Below, one piece after another: positions 1 through 7,816 of a stretch of DNA of 12,111 nt (positions are counted from its first letter, which is position 1; every line of letters begins with the position of its first letter). The stretch is from Trichomonas tenax. Its lineage: Eukaryota; Parabasalia; Trichomonadida; Trichomonadidae. The stretch spans positions 1 through 12,111 of the forward strand of contig JALKBU010001361.1 in the NCBI GenBank assembly GCA_023091735.1. The letters run 5' to 3'. The translations under genes were made by a program, and so were the position numbers. Below the pieces are notes generated by a model. That model saw only the letters and a list, made by a program, of their open reading frames with translations. It made no database searches and was not told where the DNA came from.

Positions 1-225
1 TTGCTTTTTTACTTATTAAAAATTAAATAATAAAAAATAACTTAGTTTTTCCCACTATATATATTAGTTATTGTCCCCACTATATATAGTTACAAAAATT
101 GGCAACTAACCCCCATCTACTACTACTAGAAAATTATTTACGACATTTTAAAAAATCTTTTGCCTTTGACCTTATCGCGTGTCATAAATAAAATTATCAT
201 TGAATTATTTAGAAATAAACACAAT
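1..225. other. AT-rich spacer downstream of the DnaJ gene
   Basis: No gene is recognisable in this left-edge stretch. It holds an imperfect direct repeat of about 20 bases (CCCACTATATATA followed by AGTTA, near 51-70 and again near 76-94). Any neighbouring gene to the left must end outside the window. The short open frame that crosses 160-351 on the plus strand runs antisense into the DnaJ gene and is judged a shadow. Confidence 0.5.
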
Positions 226-228
226 TTA
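225..228 (-). terminator. TAAA poly(A) signal overlapping the DnaJ stop codon
   Basis: The stop codon TAA (228-226) is followed directly by A (225), giving TAAA. In T. vaginalis this tetranucleotide at or just after the stop is the known cleavage and polyadenylation signal, so it supports both the 3' end of the gene and the trichomonad origin. Confidence 0.55.
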
Positions 229-1410
229 ATCGGTCTTATTTTGTTCATGTTTTGCTTGAAGCTCTCTCAAGAGTGCTTCGTATTCTTCTTGCTGTTGTCT
301 CAACAAATTCTCAAATTCAATCTGCTTTTCCATCGGAGCGTCGTCCAATAAATGCTTTGCACCGACAATTCTGTTAAACACATTGCGAACAGTTCTGAAA
401 CCTTCATGGAGTGGACCTGGGAATCCTCTCTGGAACATAATGTACAAATTACCTTTGAATTGTATGTTTCCGCAGCATGGCATTCCTTCGTTCTTTATAT
501 ACTTCAGCTTTGAGAAGTCGATTGGTTTTCCTTCCTCTGTGCAGACTTCGAGCTCTCTTCCATCGGGCATATCAATTGTGAACGCTGTTCCATACTTTTG
601 CTCAACGATTGAGCAAGTATGGGTATAATAGAGATCATCACCATCACGAACGAACTTCTTTGGACACTTTTGTGAGACAATCAAGATTAAGTCTGCAGAA
701 ATCGCGCCTGGGTACTCATCACCTTCATTTGGAATGATGATCTTCTCCTCGTTAGCCATGCCTTGTTCAATGTCGATTGTGATCTCTTTCTTCGAGTTAA
801 TTAACTTTCTGCCGTGGCAGTGGTGGCACCTGACTTCTGGTGGAATCATGTAACCGACATTCTTGCACTTTTCGCATGGGAACATGAATTGGAGTCCTCC
901 TGGAGAAAGTGAACCAGCTCCATTGCAATCTGGGCAAATTGGATAATCTTTGCCATCTGAGGAACCTTTGCCACAGCAAAATGGACAAACTTGATGATAT
1001 TCGATCTTTGTTGTGAATTTGCCACCGGTATATATCTTAGAGAGTGGAACGCGAATTAATCTGATCGATGGAGAGACTTTATCACCATTTGGAGCTGCTC
1101 TGCTTCTTCCTAATCCAAGGATCTGTGTCATTACCTCGAACAATTCAATATCTTCTGGTGTTTCAGGAACTGCTTCGCCACTTCCAAATTTGTCGTACCT
1201 TTCACGTTTTGCTGGATCTTTGAGGATTTCATATGCTTCAGAAAGTTGCTGGAATTTCTCTGTAGCATTTGGATCGTCTTGGTTCCTGTCTGGATGTAAC
1301 TGCATCGCTTTCCTTCTGTATGCATGCTTTATTTCGTCTTCGGTAGCTGTTGGTGCGACACCTAAGATGTCGTACAATGTTTGCGTCTTGTTTTCACCTT
1401 GTGTACGCAT
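226..1410 (-). CDS. Class A (type I) DnaJ/Hsp40 co-chaperone, 394 aa
   Basis: Hsp40 co-chaperones of this class deliver unfolded clients to Hsp70 and stimulate its ATPase. The order of domains is visible. The J domain covers residues about 11-74, with HPD at 39-41. A zinc-binding cysteine-rich domain follows at about 142-200, with four CxxC modules (CPFC, CPDC, CEKC, CHHC). The C-terminal substrate-binding beta domains run to about 350, ending in a Glu/Gln-rich tail. Length is normal for the Ydj1/DNAJA class. I start at the ATG at 1410. The frame is open further upstream (to a TTG at 1458) but has no ATG there, and an initiator sits 18 nt before this ATG. Oddities: the Gly/Phe-rich linker is almost absent (a short stretch around FGSG and ILGLG), and the C-terminus (KTD) lacks the CaaX farnesylation box of Ydj1. 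It is therefore probably a soluble cytosolic form; there is no targeting peptide. Confidence 0.95.
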   Translation of the reverse strand: MRTQGENKTQTLYDILGVAPTATEDEIKHAYRRKAMQLHPDRNQDDPNATEKFQQLSEAYEILKDPAKRERYDKFGSGEAVPETPEDIELFEVMTQILGLGRSRAAPNGDKVSPSIRLIRVPLSKIYTGGKFTTKIEYHQVCPFCCGKGSSDGKDYPICPDCNGAGSLSPGGLQFMFPCEKCKNVGYMIPPEVRCHHCHGRKLINSKKEITIDIEQGMANEEKIIIPNEGDEYPGAISADLILIVSQKCPKKFVRDGDDLYYTHTCSIVEQKYGTAFTIDMPDGRELEVCTEEGKPIDFSKLKYIKNEGMPCCGNIQFKGNLYIMFQRGFPGPLHEGFRTVRNVFNRIVGAKHLLDDAPMEKQIEFENLLRQQQEEYEALLRELQAKHEQNKTD

Positions 1411-1422
1411 GTCAACAACGAG

Positions 1423-1430
1423 AAAAATGA
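1423..1430 (-). promoter_or_regulatory. Initiator (Inr) of the DnaJ gene
   Basis: On the minus strand the bases read TCATTTTT, matching the trichomonad initiator TCA(+1)YW. A+1 is at 1428, giving an 18-nt 5' untranslated region to the ATG at 1410, within the short range typical of T. vaginalis mRNAs. No TATA box is expected, because the initiator is the main core promoter element in this lineage. Confidence 0.65.
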
Positions 1431-1756
1431 ACTCATAACATTTTACGATCACTTTCAATGGTATATGATCGGATTTTGTTATGTTTACACAATAAGGTTA
1501 TTTTCAACATTTATACAACAAGAAAATTTATCATCTTTGTTATTCATTCAGCAATCTCCTGTGGCAAAGCTAAGTCGATTTATCACCATAAATCATGATT
1601 AGCACGTTAATCGAACAATAATTTCAATATTTGTTCCAAATTGCGACTTACTATGGAAACATAGACACAAAACGAACTGCATAAAACAAATGTGTCAATT
1701 AGAGTCCTAATTTTAGTTGTATATTTTATCTTTGAACCAATTTTTGAATTTGATCT
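1431..1756. other. Upstream region of the DnaJ gene, no gene seen
   Basis: AT-rich spacer between the DnaJ initiator and the plus-strand remnant that starts near 1757. I saw no RNA gene, repeat or recognisable coding frame. It presumably carries the proximal promoter elements of the DnaJ gene, but none beyond the initiator can be named from the sequence. Confidence 0.4.
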
Positions 1757-2029
1757 ATGCACAATATTCAATTTATTAAAGCTCATGAGAAAATGTCATC
1801 CTATAAAAGTAGAGTGATTGACTTAATTGATTTTGAAATTTCAAAAAAATATTCTCAATGTGAGCCATAGAATATGCTCAATTTTCGCCGAATAAAGATT
1901 TGTGTCTATATGGATCAATACCAATAGCTTATCCTAAATTATTGAATTTCAAAAATATATTGAACTAATATAACACTAATGCATAAGCTAATAGTTGCTG
2001 CATGGAAAAGAAAATAATAGCGTTGGACA
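1757..2029 (+). pseudogene. Broken coding remnant, family not recognised
   Basis: An ATG at 1757 opens a 37-codon frame (MHNIQFIKAHEKMSSYKSRV..., ending SQCEP) that stops at a TAG at 1868-1870. A one-base shift at that point continues a coding-like frame from 1867: IEYAQFSPNKDLCLYGS, then IPIAYPKLLNFKNILN, to a TAA at 1966. After this stop the same frame goes on (YNTNA, stop, ANSCCMEKKIIALDI) to about 2029. Amino-acid composition and codon choice look like protein rather than spacer, so I read it as the N-terminal part of a gene broken by one frameshift and at least two stops. I do not recognise the family. An N-terminal piece of one of the expanded trichomonad repeat families (for example ankyrin proteins) is possible but unproven. 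The region is short and AT-rich, so chance cannot be excluded. Confidence 0.35.
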
Positions 2030-2114
2030 TTTAAAACATAGTTAAAATAATAATTATTTTAATAATAATAATTTTAACAATAAACAAACAAAAATCTATA
2101 ACATACAAACAGAA

Positions 2115-3047
2115 CTATATCTTTGTCGGCTTTGCCAAGAATGGGAACATATGATTCTTCTGTGACTTCTGCTTCAATATTTTGGCTGTCATTGGCTTGA
2201 TAATCTTTTGGACTTGAGACTGTGAACGTACACGAACCTTCTTCATCACCATTGCCGATGGTGAGTAGTATCTGGAGAAGTACGGCAAATTGAGTAATTC
2301 ATCAACAGATGCACGAAGTTCAGGGTCAACAACGAGGCATCGTTCAATGACATCCCTTAAGTATGTGTCAGTGACCTTTTCGCTTGCGAATTCACCGTTA
2401 TTCACCAATCTCACATATGAAAGGTAAGATGTCGCCATAAAAGGATAAGTACCAGTCGCCATGTAGTAAAAAGTGGCCCCAATAGCCCAGATGTCAGTCT
2501 TCATCAGGTTATATGCATGACGGCGGAATGCTTCTGGTGCCAAAAACAACATTGTTCCTTTATAATCGGAGTTAGATGATTCGTCAGCGTGGTAAGACGA
2601 GAGTCCGAAGTCGCAAACCTTCACTCTACCATAGCTATCAATCAGAAGGTTAGATGGCTTGATATCGGAATGAGCAATATTTAAATCGTGGCAAGCTTTG
2701 ATAGCCATAAGAATGTCATGGCAATACTTAATCATATGCGCATCATCGATACGCTTGTTTCTCGTAATATACTGATTTAAGTCATACGGGCAATATTCCA
2801 TTAACATGTACACGAAGCCATTGAAACGGTAGTAATCATAGAGATTTATTACATTAACGTTATCAATGGTCTTCAAGCACTCAATCTCAACCTGGTTGAA
2901 TAATTTCTCTTGAATCTTCTTCAGAGCGAAATATTGCTGGTAGTGGGAAGAGAAAACCAGATATATCTTGCCAAAGGAGCCGCGACCAATTGTCTTGCTG
3001 TAGATGATACCTTGTGCCTTAAAAAACTCGAGTTCTGCGTCTTCCAT
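2115..3047 (-). CDS. Ser/Thr protein kinase, single domain, 310 aa
   Basis: A eukaryotic protein kinase that should phosphorylate Ser/Thr on protein substrates; the substrate is unknown. Landmarks: glycine loop GRGSFGKIYLV at 21-31; ATP-binding lysine in ALKK (K43); a helix-C glutamate around E54-E56; catalytic loop HSDIKPSNLL with catalytic D128; DFG at 146-148; a short activation segment ending at APE (170-172); DIWAIG at 185-190; conserved arginine R246 in the C-lobe. All catalytic residues are present, so it should be active. The HRD arginine is serine (HSD), which makes it a non-RD kinase. A basic tail of about 50 residues follows the domain. There is no signal peptide or membrane segment. 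The start is the first in-frame ATG; upstream the frame is open to 3383 but without ATG. Best described as a CAMK-like or other kinase of the large trichomonad kinome; the subfamily is not assignable here. Confidence 0.93.
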   Translation of the reverse strand: MEDAELEFFKAQGIIYSKTIGRGSFGKIYLVFSSHYQQYFALKKIQEKLFNQVEIECLKTIDNVNVINLYDYYRFNGFVYMLMEYCPYDLNQYITRNKRIDDAHMIKYCHDILMAIKACHDLNIAHSDIKPSNLLIDSYGRVKVCDFGLSSYHADESSNSDYKGTMLFLAPEAFRRHAYNLMKTDIWAIGATFYYMATGTYPFMATSYLSYVRLVNNGEFASEKVTDTYLRDVIERCLVVDPELRASVDELLNLPYFSRYYSPSAMVMKKVRVRSQSQVQKIIKPMTAKILKQKSQKNHMFPFLAKPTKI

Positions 3048-3383
3048 AAAAAATTTGAAATTTAAAATTAAATGGGTTAACACAATTTTTTTTCTCTTTA
3101 ATCCTTTATAAATACATATAAATGTGATATTGGTATAATTTGAAGAAAGTTCTTTTGAGGGAACAATGCAAATTTCTCTCAAAATCGAGAATTTTTCATT
3201 CTCAATTTTATAACGTAGTTTTATTATATGATCTTCTAATGTTGTTATGTAATATTTCGAGTAAAAAATTTCACCGAATATATTTTTGTAAAGTCCCTGT
3301 TCTATAATATACCATAGGCCTATAATGTCTAATTTTGATAATTTTGGTCGCAAAAAATTAGAAAATATCTTTGTTTCATATAT
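3048..3383 (-). other. Stop-free, ATG-less extension in frame with the kinase
   Basis: Upstream of the kinase ATG the same frame has no stop for 112 codons, back to a TGA at 3384-3386, but it contains no ATG (only a TTG at 3353). The translation (for example DHIIKLRYKIENEKFSILRE and ICIVPSKELSSNYTNITF) is rich in Ile, Lys, Tyr and Asn. The stretch just before 3047 on this strand contains TCAAATT (A+1 at 3056), a weak match to an initiator that would give a 9-nt leader. I therefore treat this as promoter and spacer, possibly built on an old coding fragment, rather than as part of the kinase. Confidence 0.4.
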
Positions 3384-4439
3384 TCAAATAGCTGCTGTCC
3401 CATATAACTTAACTCTAAGTGCTCAATGATTAAAATTTCATTCTCAATCTTTAATCGCAAATTTCATGTTCAAACCTTGAGCTCAGCAATCAATATACAT
3501 GCACATAAACTCTAAATTGGTCACCACATGAGATTTATGCATTGAAAAGGTTTATCTGAACAAAACTTTTGAACCGATGAATGTTTATGTGGCCATAGCC
3601 ATCCATTGTGAATAAGTGTTTAATGTTTTGATACCAATAGATAGATAACAAGGTATAGTTTATTGTTCATGAGATGATTGAAGTAGGTCTTTGTTTCTTG
3701 ATTGAAATTTCAGAACTTTTTATGCACCTTCTCAAATCTTCGCCATTATTTTTTTTGAACTTTGCGTTTTCAACTGAACAGATTAATAGATCATAGAAAT
3801 TTTTATTGCATAGGCATCTACACACCGTATAAATATGTGTTTGCTGATCAACACGATCAGATATCCAATTATTGCTCCTGCAAAAAATGACAAAAATGAC
3901 TAAATATCACCTTATCCGATTTGTTTGATGATTCCATCTGCTAATTGCTTTATTCATCATATTATCAAACTATAAGCTACAGTCTTTACATTCTTGGGCA
4001 CTTTTCAATAGAAGATTCTGAACTTCACTTTCATGCTGATTTGTATTCATTTTTATATATTTCATATCGGAGCTCTGCTTATGTATGTACAATTACAATG
4101 ATAAATTTTAATCAAATGACAAATAATTAGCATTTTAATAATAAATCTAGAATCATTATGCGCTTTGTTGGTGTTGAAGTACTTCATCTCATAGAAAAAC
4201 ATTTACTTGTTTAATTGATAATTAATCAAAATAAGAAACATTTGCCATTGACAAAGCATCGCATCCCATGAGGAAGTGATTTGCATGGCTAAACACAATT
4301 TTTTTCATTTTAATTAATAAATTTTATAATATTAACTCATTTTAAGACGTATAGCAATATGGATCGCTTTTAGCCAATACAAAGATGTATTTTGGATTGG
4401 AAACAGTAAAACATTTTAATAAAAAAAATTGATAATGTA
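3384..4439. other. About 1 kb spacer, no defensible gene
   Basis: No recognisable gene, RNA gene or mobile element. The minus strand has an ATG-less open stretch of 79 codons at 3670-3906 (contains NNWISDRVDQQTHIYTV), which resumes in the same frame after its TGA for about 40 codons. A plus-strand frame at 3945-4130 and a tiny minus-strand frame containing MNTNQHESEVQNLLLKSAQ (about 3980-4060) are also open. None shows a known motif, and they are compatible with decayed coding sequence or chance. A 13-base word (TTTCATTCTCAAT) occurs at 3436-3448 and also at 3194-3206. Confidence 0.4.
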
Positions 4440-5625
4440 TTAGAGTGTGGAATAGCTGCGAAGTTTGAAGATCCATCCTCTCTGTTCACATTATTCACTG
4501 ATCTTAGTGAGAACGTCCCGATTGTCGATGTCGATAATCAAAGTATAACTTTCCTTATTGGCAACGGTGTCATCGTGAGGTAAAGACATACATGAAACGA
4601 CATCGGCTCTAAGTTGGGCCATCAATGTGATCACCCTCGTGAGATGAACAGTGCTATAAGGAACAACAATTAATATGAGGACTCTATCGTTTCTAACGAA
4701 TAATGCTCTATCAATACATGCAGAGAGCATCTCGAGGGGCATGTTTTCGCCACTAATCAAGCCTCAGCTTTTTTTGCCTTTCTTATATTCGAATTTCTTT
4801 GCTATAACAGCTGCCAGGGTTGCAGCGCTAGCTCCTTCTGATATAATTTTTGCACGTTCTGCGAGTAAAGCAACTTCGTCTTCCGTCACATTTACAAATT
4901 GATCGACATACTTCTGGATGATTGGCTCAGTGTGCTTTCCAACAGTGTTGATAGCGAGACTGAACGCCAAAGGAGAAGCGTTTCCGTTAACGAACAAACT
5001 CTTTAATTCCTTCTTGACACCAATAATCCTAATACTTGGTTTAACGGACTTAATCGCAACAGCAATGCCTGAAATGAGACCTCCGCCTCCAATTGGAACG
5101 ACAATCGTTTCAATTTTGTCGCTTTGATCAAGAATTTCGAGACCTATTGTTCCGTCTCCAGCAATGATGTCTTTGTCATTGAATGGATGAATGCGGATCC
5201 AATCATCGTGTTTTGCGAGCTCATTCTCCATTTCGCGTTTGGAATCTTCAAACATCTCGCCAACTTTTACGACAGAGCCTGAGTAGTGCTTCGAAGTGTT
5301 GACTCTATCAGTTCGTGCTGACTCTGGCATGTAAATTATCGGCTTGCAGCCACACAAATTTGCAGCTAATGCAACACCTTGTCCATGATTGCCGGCAGAC
5401 ACTGTTACGACAGTGGATCCCTTCGACACCATCATTATCTTGTTTAGAGCACCTCTAAACTTGAAGCTCTTGCATCGCTGCATCGATTCGAGTTTGAAAA
5501 ATACGCGCGCCAACTTGGTGCCCGATGTTGTCACTCTCCATGACAGAGGTGACGAATATCTGTTCCCTGATCCTCTCACGCGCCTGCAGGGTGTCCTCGA
5601 GAGTTACGCTGATGTTGTTCGGCAT
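4440..5625 (-). pseudogene. Threonine dehydratase (threonine ammonia-lyase), disrupted
   Basis: A PLP enzyme of fold type II that deaminates threonine (or serine) to 2-oxobutyrate (or pyruvate) and ammonia. From the ATG at 5625 the N-terminus reads MPNNISVTLEDTLQARERIR. After GARIF the frame shifts at a T-tract (5497-5501) and continues FKLESMQRCKSFKFRGALNK. The PLP lysine is in SFKFRG (codon 5460-5462). SAGNHGQGVA, the glycine loop PIGGGGLISG and EGASAA follow. An in-frame TGA at 4764-4766 interrupts the region aligned with the family's GKKVVxxxSGGN. The same frame resumes (GLISGENMPLEML) into an ACT-like regulatory domain (RVLILIVVPYSTVHLTRVIT). A TAA at 4491-4493 cuts the ACT domain, after which CEQRGWIFKL continues to the probable true stop at 4440. 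The span is about 395 codons, close to the usual length. Three lesions make it a pseudogene unless they are sequencing errors. Confidence 0.85.
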
Positions 5626-5627
5626 AG

Positions 5628-5633
5628 AAGTGA
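5628..5633 (-). promoter_or_regulatory. Initiator (Inr) of the disrupted dehydratase gene
   Basis: The minus strand reads TCACTT with A+1 at 5631, a full match to TCA(+1)YW, 6 nt before the ATG at 5625. The core promoter thus appears intact even though the reading frame is broken, which suggests recent inactivation. Confidence 0.6.
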
Positions 5634-5683
5634 TTTCAAGATAATTTTTTATCACAATTTTTTTCAATCATTGACATCATTGA

Positions 5684-6095
5684 TTTTTGATCGCGTTTTA
5701 TGCCGAACCAGACCAGAATGGGCCACAGCAGGCCATTGTTCGGCGGATTCAAAGTTTTGTGGCCAAATTCTGCTTTTATTGTCATCACGAAATGATCGAT
5801 AATCGTTTTTGCCAGAAATTTAACAAATTATTGAATCAATTTAAAGTTTTTTTTTACATGTCATATATTTGTTTCATAAATGCATTTCAATGTCATATAA
5901 TCCTGAACATGTTGAAGGTGATTATGCTTTATGACATCTGTATTGACCTCAGTGACACAATGGATTCTGTGCTTATATTTTGCTAAGTTTGATAATTCTC
6001 TCCTGAGTGGATTTGATGTTAATTTTATAATAGCTAATGCAGTCAAGGTGAATCATCAACCGCATCAACTCGAAAATCAGCTGGTGATATTCTAA
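5684..6095 (+). other. Unexplained GC-richer patch with open frames and a hairpin
   Basis: From 5684 the plus strand has a 100-codon open frame to 5986 without an ATG at its start. Its first part (FYAEPDQNGPQQAIVRRIQS, then FVAKFCFYCHHEMIDNRFCQ) is clearly richer in GC than the flanks and coding-like, with a small cluster of Cys and His. A second frame, with an ATG at 5931, runs 54 codons to 6095 (MTSVLTSVTQWILCLYFAKF..., ending NQLVIF). An imperfect hairpin lies at 5702-5744. I do not recognise either peptide. This could be a gene fragment, a structured RNA or an upstream regulatory block of the dehydratase, whose initiator is only about 55 bases away. Confidence 0.25.
5702..5744. repeat. 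Imperfect inverted repeat (hairpin)
   Basis: GCCGAAC at 5702-5708 pairs with GTTCGGC at 5738-5744. Inside it, AATGGGCC at 5717-5724 pairs with GGCCATT at 5731-5737 with one bulged G, around the loop ACAGCA. An unpaired 8-base bulge sits on the left arm. It is the most GC-rich spot in this spacer. Confidence 0.5.
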
Positions 6096-6182
6096 ATATC
6101 ATTCATGAAGAATAGCTGTCGTACGATAGATTTAAATTATTCTTCTCAAATTATATAGAATGTGTAGAAATTACAACAGAGC

Positions 6183-7244
6183 TCAAAATGTATTTCTGAT
6201 ATTGAAAAAAAAAAAAAAAAAAAAAAAAAAACATATTTGTTGAGAGCAGACAACAAATCCTTTTATTCCCAATTCAGATATTTTCACGCATCCATCACCA
6301 AAATAGCCATATTCATTCTGGTTAATACTGGGTGACGGAAATAACTCAGTTACGCTTTTAATAACAATATTATCAAATTTCCAATTGCTATAATGACAAT
6401 CTGATACTTTACAACGTGACTCGTTGACACGCAAAAAAGTCGTTTTGGAAGAACCTTAGGAAAATGCAAAAACGCTTAAAAATTCATGTTCTAAGCGACG
6501 ATTATTTTTTGTATTTTTTTTTTGTAAATTGCTAAAAATCTCATGATTTTACCAATCAAAAGCACATGTTTAATTAATCCATTACCACCTAATAATACCT
6601 GTGATGCTATATCCAGATATATTCTTACAGTTCATTACAATTATATCAACATATGTTGCATCTGTTGCTATTGAATGGAATCCGAATATTCTTGGAACAT
6701 TTGGATCTGAAAGGAAAATGCAACTTTTTACTGTCGCAATTGGAGTGACTTCAAGACAGAACAATGTTTGTTTTCATGTAGAATTTGCCGATTTAATGTA
6801 CATAACACTGTGATTTGAAGGAAGAACTAATGTAAATGCAATACCATAAACATTGTCAAATGAATTTTGTTGAAAAGATGTATTAATGTTTTTGATAAAG
6901 AGCGATTTGGCTTCTCTGGCAAAAAGAGAATGTGAATTTTGATTTCTAGATTGTGCTACAGAAGAATCAAATGCAGCAGAATCTTGTGAATTTGAGTGAA
7001 TTATGAAATCACTGGATAATGGAGCAGAATTGTTCCAGTAGCAATTTTTACTTAAAATAACAAACATGCAGCCAGCAAAAACAGCACAAGTACATTGCGT
7101 GAAATCGCAACATTCAACTCTGAGATTGCTTTGGGCGGTTTGAGGGTCTACAGCTCCTCCATTTTCAATTGAATTAATTTGAGAAGTATGAATTCCAAAC
7201 TTCAATATTCCCATCATAAGCGACTCTATGATCACTAAATTCAT
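6183..7244 (-). pseudogene. Decayed Pmp-like beta-helix surface protein fragment
   Basis: Three open segments in the same phase are separated by stops. They are 7244-6777 (155 codons from an ATG), 6773-6585 after a single TGA (6774-6776), and about 6455-6186. The first contains ENGGAV, a Cys-rich strand (VECCDFTQCTCAVFAGCMFV) and SFQQNSFDN. The second contains TVKSCIFLSDP and VDIIVMNCKN. The third contains CKVSDCHYSNWKFDN. GGAV/GGAI and FxxN words with regularly spaced CxF strands are the signature of right-handed beta-helix repeats in polymorphic-membrane-protein-like (Pmp) adhesins, a surface family known in T. vaginalis. The frame upstream of the ATG is hydrophobic (ITVFLSILSFSFAIFII), perhaps a lost signal peptide, and TCATTTTC at 7264-7271 could be an initiator. 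The region between 6580 and 6455 is frame-broken. The family call is by motif only; the decay is clear. Confidence 0.5.
6205..6231 (+). repeat. Poly(A) tract of 27 bases
   Basis: An uninterrupted run of 27 A residues on the plus strand, near the 3' end of the decayed minus-strand fragment (where it is poly(T), read as a run of Phe). Probably a simple repeat. No target-site duplication or element structure was seen beside it. Confidence 0.9.
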
Positions 7245-7271
7245 TATAATAAAGATTGCAAAAGAAAATGA

Positions 7272-7624
7272 CAGAATAGAGAGAAATACTGTGATGTGAC
7301 TAATGAATATGGCAGTAATATTCTTACTTTTAATGCTTATTCAAACAACTCAAAATTCGTTAAAATACTCACTGAATCATGTGTAGACCATTTGCATTGT
7401 GATAATAATGAACTTAATGCTTTTTGGTGTTTCTGCTATAGAGAGATCTTGAAGCTGTCAAATATTTTTCTCGTCTTCCAAACGTTGATCAGAACTCTCC
7501 AAATAAAGATAATTTAACATTGTCAAGAATTTCACACTGTTGTGAATATGAAGTCTGTGAATTCCTTTTAGCACTTCCTGGAATCGATGTCAACGCGCGA
7601 CTTATTTTCATAATTTTATTATAA
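7272..7624 (+). pseudogene. Decayed ankyrin-repeat fragment
   Basis: About two to three ankyrin repeats are readable across three frames. Frame one covers about 7272-7424 (CDVTNEYGSNILTFNAYSNN, then SKFVKILTESCVD, DNNELNAF). A one-base shift gives GVSAIER, and another shift near 7440 gives RDLEAVKYFSRLPNVDQNS, PNKDNLTLSRISHCCEYEV and CEFLLALPGIDVNAR, ending at a TAA at 7622. The words EAVKYF, LPNVDQNSPNKDNLT and EFLLALPGIDVN are typical of trichomonad ankyrin proteins, in which a repeat ends in DVN and the next begins NxxDGxT. It has no start codon or promoter and two frameshifts, so it is a dead internal piece of a longer gene. Its left end lies about 28 bases from the start of the opposing Pmp-like fragment. 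Confidence 0.75.
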
Positions 7625-7816
7625 ATCAAATGGAATTTATTGAACAATGGGAGAATTTTAGAACATCATATGGTTTCTTGCATCACTAAATTTAACCCAA
7701 TCAAAATCTTATTTCTTATACCTTTTATTGTTCTATAACCAACAATACTTGAAAAGAAAATAATCTAAATTAGTATTTATAAAATACAGAAAAAATAAAA
7801 ATAATATTTTTTTTTT
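7625..7816. other. Spacer at the 3' side of the golgin gene
   Basis: AT-rich sequence containing the 3' untranslated region of the golgin. No other gene was seen, apart from a short plus-strand frame of 17 codons after 7629 that has no recognisable content. Confidence 0.4.
7776..7779 (-). terminator. Candidate TAAA poly(A) signal for the golgin
   Basis: The first TAAA on the minus strand after the TGA stop (7817-7819) appears as ATAAATAC, giving a 3' untranslated region of about 40 bases. This is a short word in AT-rich DNA, so the call is weak. Confidence 0.3.

Noticed and set aside
1411..1458. Upstream extension of the DnaJ frame (16 codons, [19 protein letters not shown])
   Set aside because: It begins with TTG, not ATG, is hydrophobic noise, and lies across the initiator TCATTTTT; the ATG at 1410 is the first in frame and fits the short-leader rule.
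3945..4130. 61-codon plus-strand frame in the large spacer
   Set aside because: It starts with TTG, has spacer-like composition and no motif. The opposite strand is equally open, so chance is likely.
4764..4766. Recoding of the TGA in the dehydratase (selenocysteine or read-through)
   Set aside because: The aligned family position is not a cysteine active site, and a second stop and a frameshift also occur, so simple decay is the better explanation.
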